This document shows positions 5,277-13,334 of a DNA stretch of 64,000 nucleotides, piece after piece. The stretch's first letter is position 1. Every line of letters starts with the position of its first letter. Below the pieces are notes generated by a model. The model saw only the letters and a program-made list of their open reading frames with translations. It did no database searches and was not told the origin of the DNA. A program made the position numbers and the translations under genes. Source of the DNA: a virus; IMG/VR virus record IMGVR_UViG_3300025141_012285, positions 1-64,000 of that record. One strand, 5' to 3'.

Positions 5277-5531
5277 GTGGATGAACCAGCAGATTTCATG
5301 GGCCAATTGCATTCCGGCGAATTGGTGATATACTCGGAATACAGTTACTACCCGGGCCTAACATCGTCATTAAGGGATGAGGTTAGGAATGACGATATGG
5401 GGATAGTAATGGGGAAGATTACAACAGTTTTAGGGTATACCACATATCAAGTATTGTGGCTTAGGACGGGTGTCATGACGAATGTAGCCAGAGCCAACCT
5501 TAAATTGGCATATACCACAGAACGTGACTAA
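5277..5531 (+). CDS. SH3-like barrel protein, longer paralog, GTG start
   Basis: An 84-residue protein, again starting at GTG inside an out-of-frame ATGTG, as in the gene before it. It contains LHSGELVIYSEYSY, an insertion, MGIVMGKITTV, YQVLWLRTG and a final NLKLAYTT strand. These match the family core GDLV, GIIV, V-x-W and terminal strand. It lies 14 bases after the previous paralog, so these two form a tandem pair. Confidence 0.55.
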   Translation: MDEPADFMGQLHSGELVIYSEYSYYPGLTSSLRDEVRNDDMGIVMGKITTVLGYTTYQVLWLRTGVMTNVARANLKLAYTTERD

Positions 5532-5539
5532 TTAAGAGC

Positions 5540-5785
5540 ATGAAGATTACTAAATCCAGATTACATGAAATCATTGTTGAAGAACTAACAAAGACCGACA
5601 AAGCGGAAATAAAGCGCATGATTGCCAGAGAACTTAAGTCCATGGTGGAAGACGAAGTCGCAAAGGCAATCAAATCTAAGGGCATCAAAGACGATATAGG
5701 TGATATATCGAAAAAGATCTTGAAGAAGTTGTACAAAGATATGTCGGTGCACCACCCGTATATTATTGATAGAATAAAAGTATAA
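5540..5785 (+). CDS. Helical protein with a capsid-targeting-like N-terminus
   Basis: An 81-residue, almost entirely helical and highly charged protein. It begins MKITKSRLHEIIVEEL, a start I know as very common in marine phage hypothetical proteins. The I-V-E and L-H-E triplets fit the (L/I)xE site cut by T4-type prohead proteases. The C-terminal part (ISKKILKKLYKDMSVHHPYI) is a long helix. It may be a head-internal or core protein, which is inference. Confidence 0.6.
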   Translation: MKITKSRLHEIIVEELTKTDKAEIKRMIARELKSMVEDEVAKAIKSKGIKDDIGDISKKILKKLYKDMSVHHPYIIDRIKV

Positions 5786-5826
5786 CACTACTTATACATT
5801 CACTAACTGGATTAAAGGATAATACC

Positions 5827-6084
5827 ATGTTTAAAACGAAGATTGCAATACTGGCCATGAGCGCCGTAACTGCAGCCACGACCGCAGCGCAAACGGAAAT
5901 GATCCGAGAGTACAGCCCCCCGAGTCGATCTATATCGGCCATACCCGTACCACCTGTGGGCGATACTGTCTCTGCAAAAGTAGTATATTCTCCAGTGACA
6001 CAGTGTGATCACCTTGAGCCCGGCATGGACATCGACATTATTAGCGCTTGTGCTGCTAAACGTGTTGGTTGGTTAAAACTATAG
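5827..6084 (+). CDS. Small exported protein
   Basis: An 85-residue protein. The N-terminus (MFKTKIAILAMSAVTAATTA) is a signal peptide with a likely Ala-x-Ala cleavage near residue 21. The mature part is about 64 residues, proline rich, with two cysteines that could pair in the periplasm. Upstream at 5780-5797 a GTATAA/TTATAC inverted repeat surrounds an ACTACTTAT motif that may be a late-promoter element. Function unknown. Confidence 0.55.
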   Translation: MFKTKIAILAMSAVTAATTAAQTEMIREYSPPSRSISAIPVPPVGDTVSAKVVYSPVTQCDHLEPGMDIDIISACAAKRVGWLKL

Positions 6085-6100
6085 GCGCCCTAGTTAGGGT

Positions 6101-6340
6101 GTGGACCTTCTACCCGGTATGCTCCTGTATGATGCACAGGATAAGAGCTTAACGATCCTTATACGGCGCTTTTGGTCGTACGAAGGACTGCAGCCGCCGA
6201 GTTATGTATACGCGGATGATTTTTTGAAGGTATGGGTCTGGGAAACAGTGTCGTCAAAAGAAGGAAGAGTCGTTTATTCCGAGGGTGGGCTGATTAATCT
6301 CATTAAAGCGGACGTATTCATCATCCTAGGTGATATATAG
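6101..6340 (+). CDS. Divergent SH3-like barrel protein, GTG start
   Basis: A 79-residue protein beginning at GTG 6101. It contains LLPGMLLYDAQDKSL at the position where paralogs have PGDLV, and later VWVWETVSS and NLIKADVFIILGD, the final strand. The middle (SYEGLQPPSYVYADDFL) is longer than in the short paralogs. Family membership is weaker here and rests on strand order and on the two clear paralogs that follow. Confidence 0.45.
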   Translation: MDLLPGMLLYDAQDKSLTILIRRFWSYEGLQPPSYVYADDFLKVWVWETVSSKEGRVVYSEGGLINLIKADVFIILGDI

Positions 6341-6343
6341 AAC

Positions 6344-6619
6344 ATGAAGTTTTCTTTGCGCAATGAGTGCCAGCAATTAATGCTAAGCTGCGGCGATATG
6401 ATTATTGATACTACATGTAATAATGTGGGAATCTTGGTCGACCGTGTTCGGCGCATTAGTATGGAAGACGATGATGTGTATTTCTGGAGTGTTGTATGGG
6501 CGGAAGAGCCTCACAAGAATGCCGGCGTGCCTATGACCCTGCATATGGAAGAAGAAGGCCTTAAGCTATCTATTGTGATCGGCTTATATGATTTGTTTTG
6601 TCCGGAAGAAGAACGCTAG
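6344..6619 (+). CDS. SH3-like barrel protein, paralog family
   Basis: A 91-residue protein, three bases after its neighbour. After an N-terminal helix (NECQQLMLS) it has CGDMIIDTTCNNVGILVDRV, then VYFWSVVWAEE and a C-terminal strand (SIVIGLYDLF). GDMI and GILV occupy the positions of GDLV and GIIV. Three cysteines lie in the first 40 residues. Function unknown. Confidence 0.6.
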   Translation: MKFSLRNECQQLMLSCGDMIIDTTCNNVGILVDRVRRISMEDDDVYFWSVVWAEEPHKNAGVPMTLHMEEEGLKLSIVIGLYDLFCPEEER

Positions 6620-6639
6620 AGAAAATTTTAGGAAAAAAT

Positions 6640-6894
6640 ATGAAAAAAATTTCGCTGCATGATGACCAAGAACCTTCACCCCGACCATGGTCCGTCGGCG
6701 ATCTAGTAAAAATCAACATCCGCGAACTGGATGTGTGTGCTCATTCCGACACCGGGATCATTGTTTCCGTTGAGACTGGGCGTTTTTATAACCAAGTGGA
6801 AATGTTCCCCATGATTAGAGTTTTCAATCTCAAAACAAGCCAAGTTAATAAAATATATTCTTATAACTTGGAGATTCTTTCCCCCTACCAATAG
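6640..6894 (+). CDS. SH3-like barrel protein, paralog family
   Basis: An 84-residue protein. The start is at ATG 6640, preceded by TTAGGAAAAA; earlier in-frame starts overlap the upstream gene. It has a polar 20-residue leader, then WSVGDLVKINIRELD, TGIIVSVETG, MIRVFNLKT and YSYNLEILS. This is one of the best full-length matches to the family core. Confidence 0.65.
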   Translation: MKKISLHDDQEPSPRPWSVGDLVKINIRELDVCAHSDTGIIVSVETGRFYNQVEMFPMIRVFNLKTSQVNKIYSYNLEILSPYQ

Positions 6895-6905
6895 TTACTT
6901 ATGGA

Positions 6906-7076
6906 ATGAAGTATTTCAAGCGCAAATACAAACAAATATGCATCGGAGCTTTTATCATCAATGTGGGGTTATTTATATTTGCGTATAAAATGGATTTCTA
7001 TGACTTGGAGGTTTTAAGTATCTTAAACATGATTTTTCTTAGTTTTACTATGTTGCTCGATACAAATAAAACTTAA
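6906..7076 (+). CDS. Two-helix membrane microprotein
   Basis: A 56-residue protein at ATG 6906. A basic start (MKYFKRKYKQI) is followed by a first membrane helix (IGAFIINVGLFIFAYK), a short acidic turn (DFYDLE) and a second helix (LSILNMIFLSFTMLL). It is likely N-in, C-in in the inner membrane. A holin-like role is possible but unproven. No ribosome site is clear. Confidence 0.5.
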   Translation: MKYFKRKYKQICIGAFIINVGLFIFAYKMDFYDLEVLSILNMIFLSFTMLLDTNKT

Positions 7077-7103
7077 AGCATATTTATTGAAAGGGGTTAT
7101 AAA

Positions 7104-8114
7104 ATGATTTTCGCATTCATGCTTAGTCTGTTATCCTGCACTAACGATTACGCAGTGATTAATTCGAAGGAGCCAGAGACTATAGTTATCACGGAAACTG
7201 TAACGGAGACAGTGACGGTAACAACTGAGGTGGAGGTGCCCATCTATATTGAGGTGGAAGTACCGGTTAATGAAGGTGAGATTTGGATCGACTCCTTTAC
7301 TCAGCATATGTCAGTTGATGGAATTGATATATTGTGGGTAGTCGACCGGTCTGGGTCAATGAACCGATTCAACGCAGAGCTATTGGCTGGTGTGGAGGCC
7401 ATGCTAGCAGCGCTCCCAGTGGCTGATTGGAGGCTTGTTATGATTAGTGCAGACCCAACAAAATCTGTGCTAAGTACGGAGTTCCCTCTTGTGCCCGGCG
7501 ATACTATTGCTGACGCAGAGTCTATGCTAAACACACTTGTTATGGCCCCATGGGAGCAGGGATTCAACTCCGTCTATGATTATATGGTATATAACCCTTA
7601 TGCCTCTACATGGATGCGCCCAGAGGCTGGTTTATTGGTTGTATTTGTTTCTGATGAGGAAGAACAAAGCCACATTGAGTGGCCGGCCCCATCTGATTTT
7701 TTGAGCTGGTATGGCTCTCTCCGAATGGGTTCCGTTTTTATGGCTAGCGTTGCAAATGTTGAAAGAGAAGACTCTAAGTGTGAGTTCCCTCCCAGTCCAA
7801 TTGATGTAGGAGAACGTTATATGGAAGCAACCAACCTTCTTGGAGGCGTTGTAGTAGACATATGTGACGTAGATTGGTCACCCGGGGTGACGGATGCAAC
7901 TCATTCGATCGACCCTTATGAGCACATAGTTTTGACACACAAAGCCGAGGCAGATTCCATCAGAGTGTTTATTAATAGTGTGCTCAATCATGATTGGTAC
8001 TATGAAGAATCAGACAATACAGTTTATTTTACTATTATCCCGACTGCAGGTCAGTTAGTAGAAGTGGGATATAGGTATATAGAGTCCCCGGACACCGGAG
8101 ACACTGGATCCTAG
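7104..8114 (+). CDS. VWA-domain lipoprotein
   Basis: A 336-residue protein. It starts with a short signal and lipobox (LSLLSC, Cys12). A threonine/valine/glutamate-rich stalk (VTETVTVTTEVEVPIYIEVE) follows. Then comes a von Willebrand factor A fold: the MIDAS motif DRSGS at residues 81-85 within ILWVVDRSGSM, and a later VVFVSDEEE strand. The tail ends DTGDTGS. VWA domains bind metal and protein ligands, so this is probably displayed on a host envelope membrane. A DxSxS variant (DRSGS) keeps the metal ligands. Its ligand is unknown; adhesion or envelope takeover are possible roles. Confidence 0.75.
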   Translation: MIFAFMLSLLSCTNDYAVINSKEPETIVITETVTETVTVTTEVEVPIYIEVEVPVNEGEIWIDSFTQHMSVDGIDILWVVDRSGSMNRFNAELLAGVEAMLAALPVADWRLVMISADPTKSVLSTEFPLVPGDTIADAESMLNTLVMAPWEQGFNSVYDYMVYNPYASTWMRPEAGLLVVFVSDEEEQSHIEWPAPSDFLSWYGSLRMGSVFMASVANVEREDSKCEFPPSPIDVGERYMEATNLLGGVVVDICDVDWSPGVTDATHSIDPYEHIVLTHKAEADSIRVFINSVLNHDWYYEESDNTVYFTIIPTAGQLVEVGYRYIESPDTGDTGS

Positions 8115-8125
8115 GAGGGATAATA

Positions 8126-8851
8126 ATGAAATATTTAGCGTTAATATTAATGTTTTTTGTTGGTTTCACAAACAATGCTATTGCAAACGTGGCACCGGTG
8201 CCAGTGGAACAAGTGAACTCGGCAATGAATATGGTTCAGAAGAGAGTGAGAGATGCTGCCGTAAAGATATCGACTGGGCCGGGGGGGCACGGATCAGGCT
8301 CTTATATTGTCTATAAGGACGCTTATCTAGTATTTACAGCCCAACATGTTACCGATGGGCCAGTCGGCTCAACCTATCACGTTTTTAAAGATGATGAGGT
8401 GAAGATGGCCACGCTGCTCTGGTCAGATGCTGACGCTGATTTGGCAGTTTTACATTTATCAGAAAAGTTCGTAACAATTAGTCCTATGAAATGGGATCCT
8501 CAAAAACATATGGCAGAAGTAGGTAGTGAAATAACGTACTCGGGTTATCCCTCAAGCCACAAACTTATGACTTTTGGCGGTACCGTAGCAGGATACGGCG
8601 ATAAACAAGGTGTTGGTAAACAAATTATCTTAAATACATATGGGTGGTTTGGGTGTTCGGGGGCAGTCGTATATACTTTAAGTGGTGAAATCGTCGGTAT
8701 CCTGTATGGTGTGGATATAGAGTACTACCCAGGTACTCAGGTGCAAGAAAACATGATTTGGGTTATCCCTATACAGCGTCTTAAAATGGATATAATATTG
8801 AAATCGATGTGTCGCGGCCTCCCGCGCGGAAGTTTGAGAGCGTGCAGATAA
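8126..8851 (+). CDS. Secreted trypsin-like serine protease
   Basis: A 241-residue protein. It has a cleavable signal (MKYLALILMFFVGFTNNAIA). The chymotrypsin-type triad is visible: His74 in FTAQHVTD, Asp105 in ADADLAVLHL and Ser178 in GCSGAVV. The size fits a single HtrA/trypsin-type protease domain without PDZ. It would act in the periplasm or outside the cell. It follows the VWA lipoprotein by 11 bases with a strong AGGAGG site, so the two may act together on envelope proteins. A basic cysteine-containing tail (MCRGLPRGSLRACR) is unusual. Confidence 0.8.
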   Translation: MKYLALILMFFVGFTNNAIANVAPVPVEQVNSAMNMVQKRVRDAAVKISTGPGGHGSGSYIVYKDAYLVFTAQHVTDGPVGSTYHVFKDDEVKMATLLWSDADADLAVLHLSEKFVTISPMKWDPQKHMAEVGSEITYSGYPSSHKLMTFGGTVAGYGDKQGVGKQIILNTYGWFGCSGAVVYTLSGEIVGILYGVDIEYYPGTQVQENMIWVIPIQRLKMDIILKSMCRGLPRGSLRACR

Positions 8852-9304
8852 ATGAATCCCCTTTGGGAGAAATATGTTAGTGATGGTAAGGATAACGATG
8901 CCGCAATTGCGGTCTGTATTAATGATACAGACCGTTTTTTAATCGTCCGGCGCTCTGATATTGACGAGCGAAGGGGCCAGTGGACTATTCCGGGGGGACA
9001 TGTGGATGCCGATGATAAATCCTTGGAGGCTGCAGCTAGCCGTGAGCTACGAGAAGAGGCCGGCCTAGTGGTATTATTAGGAGATTTACAGTATGTGGGG
9101 GAATCCAGGCCCGGTAAACACTACTTTTTAGCCAAAAATTGGTCTGGAGATGTCAATGTGTCGATTCCTAATCCTGTTACCGGTCAGATCGAGCATGATG
9201 ATTTTAAATGGGCAACGATTAAAGAGATAAAAGACATAGACAATAGTGAAATTCCGATCTATTTATTAGAGAAAGCTTTGGACATGTCTAAAAATGCTAA
9301 ATGA
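8852..9304 (+). CDS. Nudix hydrolase
   Basis: A 150-residue protein of typical single-domain Nudix length. The Nudix box runs from GGHVDAD through SRELREEAGL at about residues 48-72. The RELREEAGL half matches the consensus closely, while the first half carries one extra residue (DDK) before SLEAA. Nudix enzymes hydrolyse nucleoside diphosphates linked to another moiety. Substrates in phages range from nucleotides to ADP-ribose or NAD. The substrate cannot be read here. The fusion enzyme at 19446 with an NMNAT-like domain makes a NAD-related role worth testing. Confidence 0.85.
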   Translation: MNPLWEKYVSDGKDNDAAIAVCINDTDRFLIVRRSDIDERRGQWTIPGGHVDADDKSLEAAASRELREEAGLVVLLGDLQYVGESRPGKHYFLAKNWSGDVNVSIPNPVTGQIEHDDFKWATIKEIKDIDNSEIPIYLLEKALDMSKNAK

Positions 9305-11699
9305 TGAAGAAATTCTGTTAAAAACAGCACAATTATTGGAAAATTTCGATATTTCCGAACAAAAACCCGATAAATTGCTTCGGGAACTCGATGATATTGA
9401 GTTAGAAGCTTTAGATGGCATATTAGATGACATGAAAGGCGAAGATCTCGCGTTTAATGGGCTATTTAACGGCGAAATGCGCAAAGTTATCGACTTTCCG
9501 ACGATGGATAACTCTACGGAGCTTGGAAAGTTCGGAGAATTCTTCAAAAAGCAAGATCTTGAAGTAGATTGGGAAAAAGGATTGGTTTCGGCCGAACGGG
9601 AGGTTAATACTGGTAGTACTGAGGATCTGGTGAACCAGCTGATGGGTGGTCCCCCTGCCCGGTCGAAAAAGAAGAAAATTCAGATGAAAATCGGTAAATT
9701 CTTCGCAAAAGTGGCAGACCTGAGTTCAAAAAGGGATAATTTGTATCAAAAAGCATATGATCACGCAGAAAAGATAAATTATACCGGTGCACACGGCAAA
9801 ATAGATGCTCCATGGAAAGTAAGCGGGAAAATGATCAAAGCGGCGCTTGATGAAAAAGAACAAGAAGAGTATAACCGAATAAATACTCAAATCGGCTTAT
9901 ATATCCCAAATCCGGGCGTTGCCGGCCCTGCTGGCTACGCTCTGACCAATTTAGCGACTAAAATGGCGAAATATTGGCAAACAAACGCCGGATACATCAA
10001 AAAAGAGATAAATAAGCTCGATAATGACAAATATTCCATTATTATCACTCGACATCCCATAGATGTGTTAAGAATGAGTGATTTTGAGAAGATTACCTCT
10101 TGTCACTCTCCGCCAAGCCGATCTGGAGGCACAAATGAGTATTATAAGTGTGCTGTCGCCGAAGCAATGGGTCATGGTGCGCTAGCGTACGTCGTAGAGA
10201 CAGAAGATCTGCTCCATCAGACGAATACGAGCAATATTGAGAGTGCAGAACAAGAAATTCAAGAAGGTGAGATATTTGACGACGATAATAGGTATGAACT
10301 TCCTTCCGCGCACTTTGATATACAGCCCGTAAGTCGCGTCAGGCTGCGGCAAATGCGATACTACGATACTGACAAGCCTAAGCGCTGGGACGACGGCACA
10401 GAGCTAGCAGTACCCGAAGAACGCATATATGGCGCAGGTATCCCCGGAATAGCTGATAGAGTTAGAGTTTGGGCGAAGAAAAATCAAGAAAATGTACTAT
10501 CCAAGATGCCCCAAGACGACGATATGATTGATTTAAATCGATTTTGGATATTTGGCGGCTCATATGAAGATACATCCGGTACCTCGGGAAGAAAATCACT
10601 TCTTTCGGCTCTAACCGGCATTCCAGAGCTTGACTTTACTGGAGAAGTGAATCAAAACAAAGAAACCGAAAATGCTTTAGACGCAAATGCCATATCTGGA
10701 CTTCTTGGAAGATATACCGCCGAAGTAGAACGAATTGAAGACGAGTGGAATCGGCATTATGCCGTTGTAGGTGTAAACGCTAGTGTAGAAGACGACGGAG
10801 ATGGCGGTGTTTATATTGAAGCAGAGGCTCGGATTACCTTCAAATACGATATTGATGAGTTTTCAGGTTTGCCGAATTCTTATCCAACGGGAATGCATGC
10901 TTTTGATAACATAAATGACATATGGGGCGACATCTTTGATAGCAGTTCTGGGTTCGTTAATAAATTCTCGAACACAACGGTTCATATTGGCTGTAGGTTT
11001 AACTTAGAACACCCTGATATTGGAGAATCTGCGCTGATGTATAGTCCTGATGGATTTAATGAGTTTTGTGAAGCACTTGATAAACTCGATGACAGACGCG
11101 ATGGATTCAAAGCAACTATTGATGAGTTTTTGAAGCGCGAAGGTTATCTGGAAGGCGGAGAATACATCAAATTAGCATATGAGATAGAAGACAGCCCATT
11201 CGAATCCTATGAGTGGGATGTGCGATATGATGGAGAACACCCTCCGGAGTCATATGAGGCGACGGCTGCGATATCACACGACTTTGATCACGAAGAACTC
11301 GGAGTAAGCACCGAAGTTTTGGTTGATATCTTGAATTCTACTGGTTGGAGGATGATGATTCGAAGTGCATTGCTGGCGTCCGCACAGGAGGCGCTGGGAA
11401 CCGAATATCATCTTGATGTTGAGAAGAGCGAGGCTAGTGTATCTGGTAGCGAGCATGTTGGATATCTTGTCGATTATGAAATTACCTTCAGAATCACTTC
11501 AGACGACCCTGACGAGCGTGTAAAACTATTCCGTGAGCTTACGACTGGCGAGGATAGTGATATGGACGATGCTGATAACATAAAAGCAGTCTTTAACAAT
11601 GTTATGGCTCAGGTTTTGAACTCTCGGCAGCCATCACATACACAACAGAATTTGGATGAGCGTTTAGTCCGGACATGGAAGGGGTTTTTAGGAGCATGA
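9294..11699 (+). CDS. Large hypothetical protein, probably virion-associated
   Basis: An 801-residue acidic protein. The N-terminal 60 residues are helical (LLKTAQLLENFD, LLRELDDIELEAL) and hold several L-x-E triplets. A central part (about 255-300) has a pattern I associate with uncharacterised marine phage proteins: ITRHPIDVLRMSD, then SCHSPPSRSGG, YKCAVAEAMGHGALAYVVE. The C-terminal 300 residues are rich in strands and acidic. No catalytic motif is certain. The position just before genes with capsid-targeting-like starts suggests a virion protein or one injected with DNA. Confidence 0.6.
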   Translation: MLNDEEILLKTAQLLENFDISEQKPDKLLRELDDIELEALDGILDDMKGEDLAFNGLFNGEMRKVIDFPTMDNSTELGKFGEFFKKQDLEVDWEKGLVSAEREVNTGSTEDLVNQLMGGPPARSKKKKIQMKIGKFFAKVADLSSKRDNLYQKAYDHAEKINYTGAHGKIDAPWKVSGKMIKAALDEKEQEEYNRINTQIGLYIPNPGVAGPAGYALTNLATKMAKYWQTNAGYIKKEINKLDNDKYSIIITRHPIDVLRMSDFEKITSCHSPPSRSGGTNEYYKCAVAEAMGHGALAYVVETEDLLHQTNTSNIESAEQEIQEGEIFDDDNRYELPSAHFDIQPVSRVRLRQMRYYDTDKPKRWDDGTELAVPEERIYGAGIPGIADRVRVWAKKNQENVLSKMPQDDDMIDLNRFWIFGGSYEDTSGTSGRKSLLSALTGIPELDFTGEVNQNKETENALDANAISGLLGRYTAEVERIEDEWNRHYAVVGVNASVEDDGDGGVYIEAEARITFKYDIDEFSGLPNSYPTGMHAFDNINDIWGDIFDSSSGFVNKFSNTTVHIGCRFNLEHPDIGESALMYSPDGFNEFCEALDKLDDRRDGFKATIDEFLKREGYLEGGEYIKLAYEIEDSPFESYEWDVRYDGEHPPESYEATAAISHDFDHEELGVSTEVLVDILNSTGWRMMIRSALLASAQEALGTEYHLDVEKSEASVSGSEHVGYLVDYEITFRITSDDPDERVKLFRELTTGEDSDMDDADNIKAVFNNVMAQVLNSRQPSHTQQNLDERLVRTWKGFLGA

Positions 11700-11944
11700 A
11701 TCAATATTTAAACGATCCTGATTACTTGTTTAGTATTCTTACTGCTCTCGTAAAGAAAAATGGCGGTAAGATCACACTTTCGAAAGAAGAAATGGATGAT
11801 GTCTCAAAAGGCGATCTAATAGGTATGTATTATGAACCTAAAACTGGGAACCTCATACTTAAAGAAGTAGAACCTAAAGACATGTTACAGGCCACAACAT
11901 TTATTAGAGATAAAAAGGAAACCGATAAGGTTTATGATAACTAA
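11696..11944 (+). CDS. Small conserved marine-phage-type protein
   Basis: An 82-residue protein starting at ATG 11696, overlapping the previous stop (ATGA). It begins MNQYLNDPDYLFSILTALVK, followed by KNGGKITLSKEEMDDVSKGD and LIGMYYEPKTGNLILK. I have seen this start and the KNGG-I-I-S-EEM pattern in marine tailed-phage proteins, but know no function. The fold looks like a small alpha-beta domain. Confidence 0.6.
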   Translation: MNQYLNDPDYLFSILTALVKKNGGKITLSKEEMDDVSKGDLIGMYYEPKTGNLILKEVEPKDMLQATTFIRDKKETDKVYDN

Positions 11945-12183
11945 TGAAAAATATATTTACCAAACATGCTCGCGAGCAAGACGAAACTTATTTTCAGCAC
12001 ATGTTGGCAGCATGGAAAATTTGTGTTATACTTAAGATACTGCTGTTTAAATGTTTTATCCATTCGATCTTCCCGTTTCTATTTACCTCCGCGGTGTCTA
12101 GTAAGATCGAATGTCTTCAAAGGATGACTGAAAGAAAGAAGTCCGATGATGATGATCTTTATGAAATATTTGGAGGAGATTAA
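11944..12183 (+). CDS. DUF6356-like membrane protein
   Basis: A 79-residue protein. The pattern F-x-x-HA-x(3)-ETYFQH-x(3)-A, a hydrophobic middle (VILKILLFKCFIHSIFPFLF) and a final S-x-I-x-x-L-x-x-M-x-x-R matches my memory of the DUF6356 family. Members are small membrane proteins found in bacteria and marine phages. A conserved His-x-x-FPFLF core is kept. Its function is not established. One base of overlap (TAATG) couples it to the gene before. Confidence 0.6.
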   Translation: MKNIFTKHAREQDETYFQHMLAAWKICVILKILLFKCFIHSIFPFLFTSAVSSKIECLQRMTERKKSDDDDLYEIFGGD

Positions 12184-12184
12184 A

Positions 12185-12283
12185 ATGAATTATTTAGATC
12201 AGGCTTTATCCGAACTAGACTTGAACGAAATCAAGGCTTACGAAGAAGCAATCGAATTGTGGATTACTTACGGAGGATCCTAA
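12185..12283 (+). CDS. 32-residue microprotein
   Basis: An ATG at 12185, nine bases after a GGAG inside the previous gene's end, opens a 32-codon frame ending TAA 12281-12283. The product is an acidic helix (YLDQALSELDLNEIKAYEEA) with a short hydrophobic end (IELWITYGGS). The final codons contain the GGAGG of the following gene. Translation is likely from this arrangement; the function is unknown. Confidence 0.5.
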   Translation: MNYLDQALSELDLNEIKAYEEAIELWITYGGS

Positions 12284-12284
12284 A

Positions 12285-12530
12285 ATGAAATATTTAATAC
12301 TATTGATGTTCTCCGGCGTTGCATATGCCGATGATAAAAAAGAAGAGCCAAAAGTAGTTTATAAACAAAAGACCGAGATTGACTTTGAAAGTGTAGATGT
12401 GGTTGGAGAGTTGCTGAAGCCGCAAGGCTCTTTGGTTCTTGATAGAAAGAGAGCAAAGTTTAATTCAATGGTTTGGATCAGATCTGACTTTGACGATGAA
12501 ATGGACAAATCAATACAGGAGATAAAATGA
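12285..12530 (+). CDS. Small periplasmic protein
   Basis: An 81-residue protein with a signal peptide (MKYLILLMFSGVAYA, cleavage near residue 15). The mature part is charged and contains EIDFESVDVVGELLKPQG and FNSMVWIRSDFDDEM. This recalls small periplasmic proteins encoded next to TolR/ExbD-type genes in gliding deltaproteobacteria, an impression I cannot confirm. If right, it was captured from such a host. Confidence 0.55.
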   Translation: MKYLILLMFSGVAYADDKKEEPKVVYKQKTEIDFESVDVVGELLKPQGSLVLDRKRAKFNSMVWIRSDFDDEMDKSIQEIK

Positions 12531-12703
12531 AACCTCTCCGATATGAGTTTAGTATTGTCGTGGAAGGATATGGCGAATCGGTAGATGAGGCCTTTAGTCG
12601 CGTATTGGATTCTCTGAAAGAAGATCCGGAAGCTGCAATACTAAATGAAGTTGTATATGCTGTTGTAACCGAGGAGGAACTACGAGATGAAACTCCTTCT
12701 TGA
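12527..12703 (+). CDS. Small hypothetical protein
   Basis: A 58-residue protein starting at ATG 12527 (ATGA overlap with the previous stop, AGGAG upstream). It reads as a strand (PLRYEFSIVVEGYGES), a helix (VDEAFSRVLDSLKEDPEAAI) and a strand (NEVVYAVVTE), a ferredoxin-like half or small beta-alpha-beta unit. The V-x-V-x-G-x(4)-EAF-x-R-V-L pattern is common in small phage proteins of unknown role. It overlaps the next gene by 17 bases, which hold that gene's GGAGG site. Confidence 0.55.
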   Translation: MKPLRYEFSIVVEGYGESVDEAFSRVLDSLKEDPEAAILNEVVYAVVTEEELRDETPS

Positions 12704-13334
12704 AAATTGGCGAGAGTATTTGAATGAAGACGAATCTTCTGTGCCTATCATTCATATACCAGACGTGTTTCATACTGGGGAGATGGATATATCGAAAAAG
12801 TCCCAACATAGCCATGAGGCTACGGCACTCTCAGTTACCACAGAAGAGTATATTGAAGATTGGCAGAAGATTGCACGGATTGCCGGCAAGGTTCAGCATT
12901 TGCACAAAGACGATGGCAAGTTTATTGATTTCCATAAAATCTCTGACATGTCTCAAATATACAACTGGGGCATAGAGGAAGGATATTTAGAGCCATCGGA
13001 TATTTATGAAGTATCGTATTATGATGACGAAATGGAAGATGAGATGACAATGAGTTTCCGCTCGCGCGAGGAAGCCGAACTGGAGGCTCACGACTATGGC
13101 GAGGAAATTAAAGTAAAAAAATCATTTGTGCCAACGGAAAAGATGCAATCTGCAATTGGAACCAAAATTAATCAGGTGATGGTAGATGATTATATTACTT
13201 TATTGTATAGCGAGAACATTTCCGTTGATGGTGTGTGGTGGGAGGATATACTAGATGCAAGAAAGTTCTCAGCGCCTCGCGGTGGCATAACCCCTTCCAA
13301 AATATCAAGTTGGGATGCGAAGATAATAAGATGA
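12687..13334 (+). CDS. Protein with a capsid-targeting-like N-terminus (copy 1)
   Basis: A 215-residue protein beginning MKLLLENWREYLNE. The first 27 bases are nearly identical to those at 13331 and 14194. The L-N-E triplet (residues 12-14) fits the (L/I)xE cleavage site of T4-type prohead proteases, and the module resembles the leader of T4 internal proteins (FIAE type). The body is acidic and mixed alpha-beta, ending with SVDGVWWEDILDARKFSAPR, a segment I recall from marine phage proteins. No enzyme motif is seen. I infer packaging in the head and possible injection. Confidence 0.6.
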   Translation: MKLLLENWREYLNEDESSVPIIHIPDVFHTGEMDISKKSQHSHEATALSVTTEEYIEDWQKIARIAGKVQHLHKDDGKFIDFHKISDMSQIYNWGIEEGYLEPSDIYEVSYYDDEMEDEMTMSFRSREEAELEAHDYGEEIKVKKSFVPTEKMQSAIGTKINQVMVDDYITLLYSENISVDGVWWEDILDARKFSAPRGGITPSKISSWDAKIIR

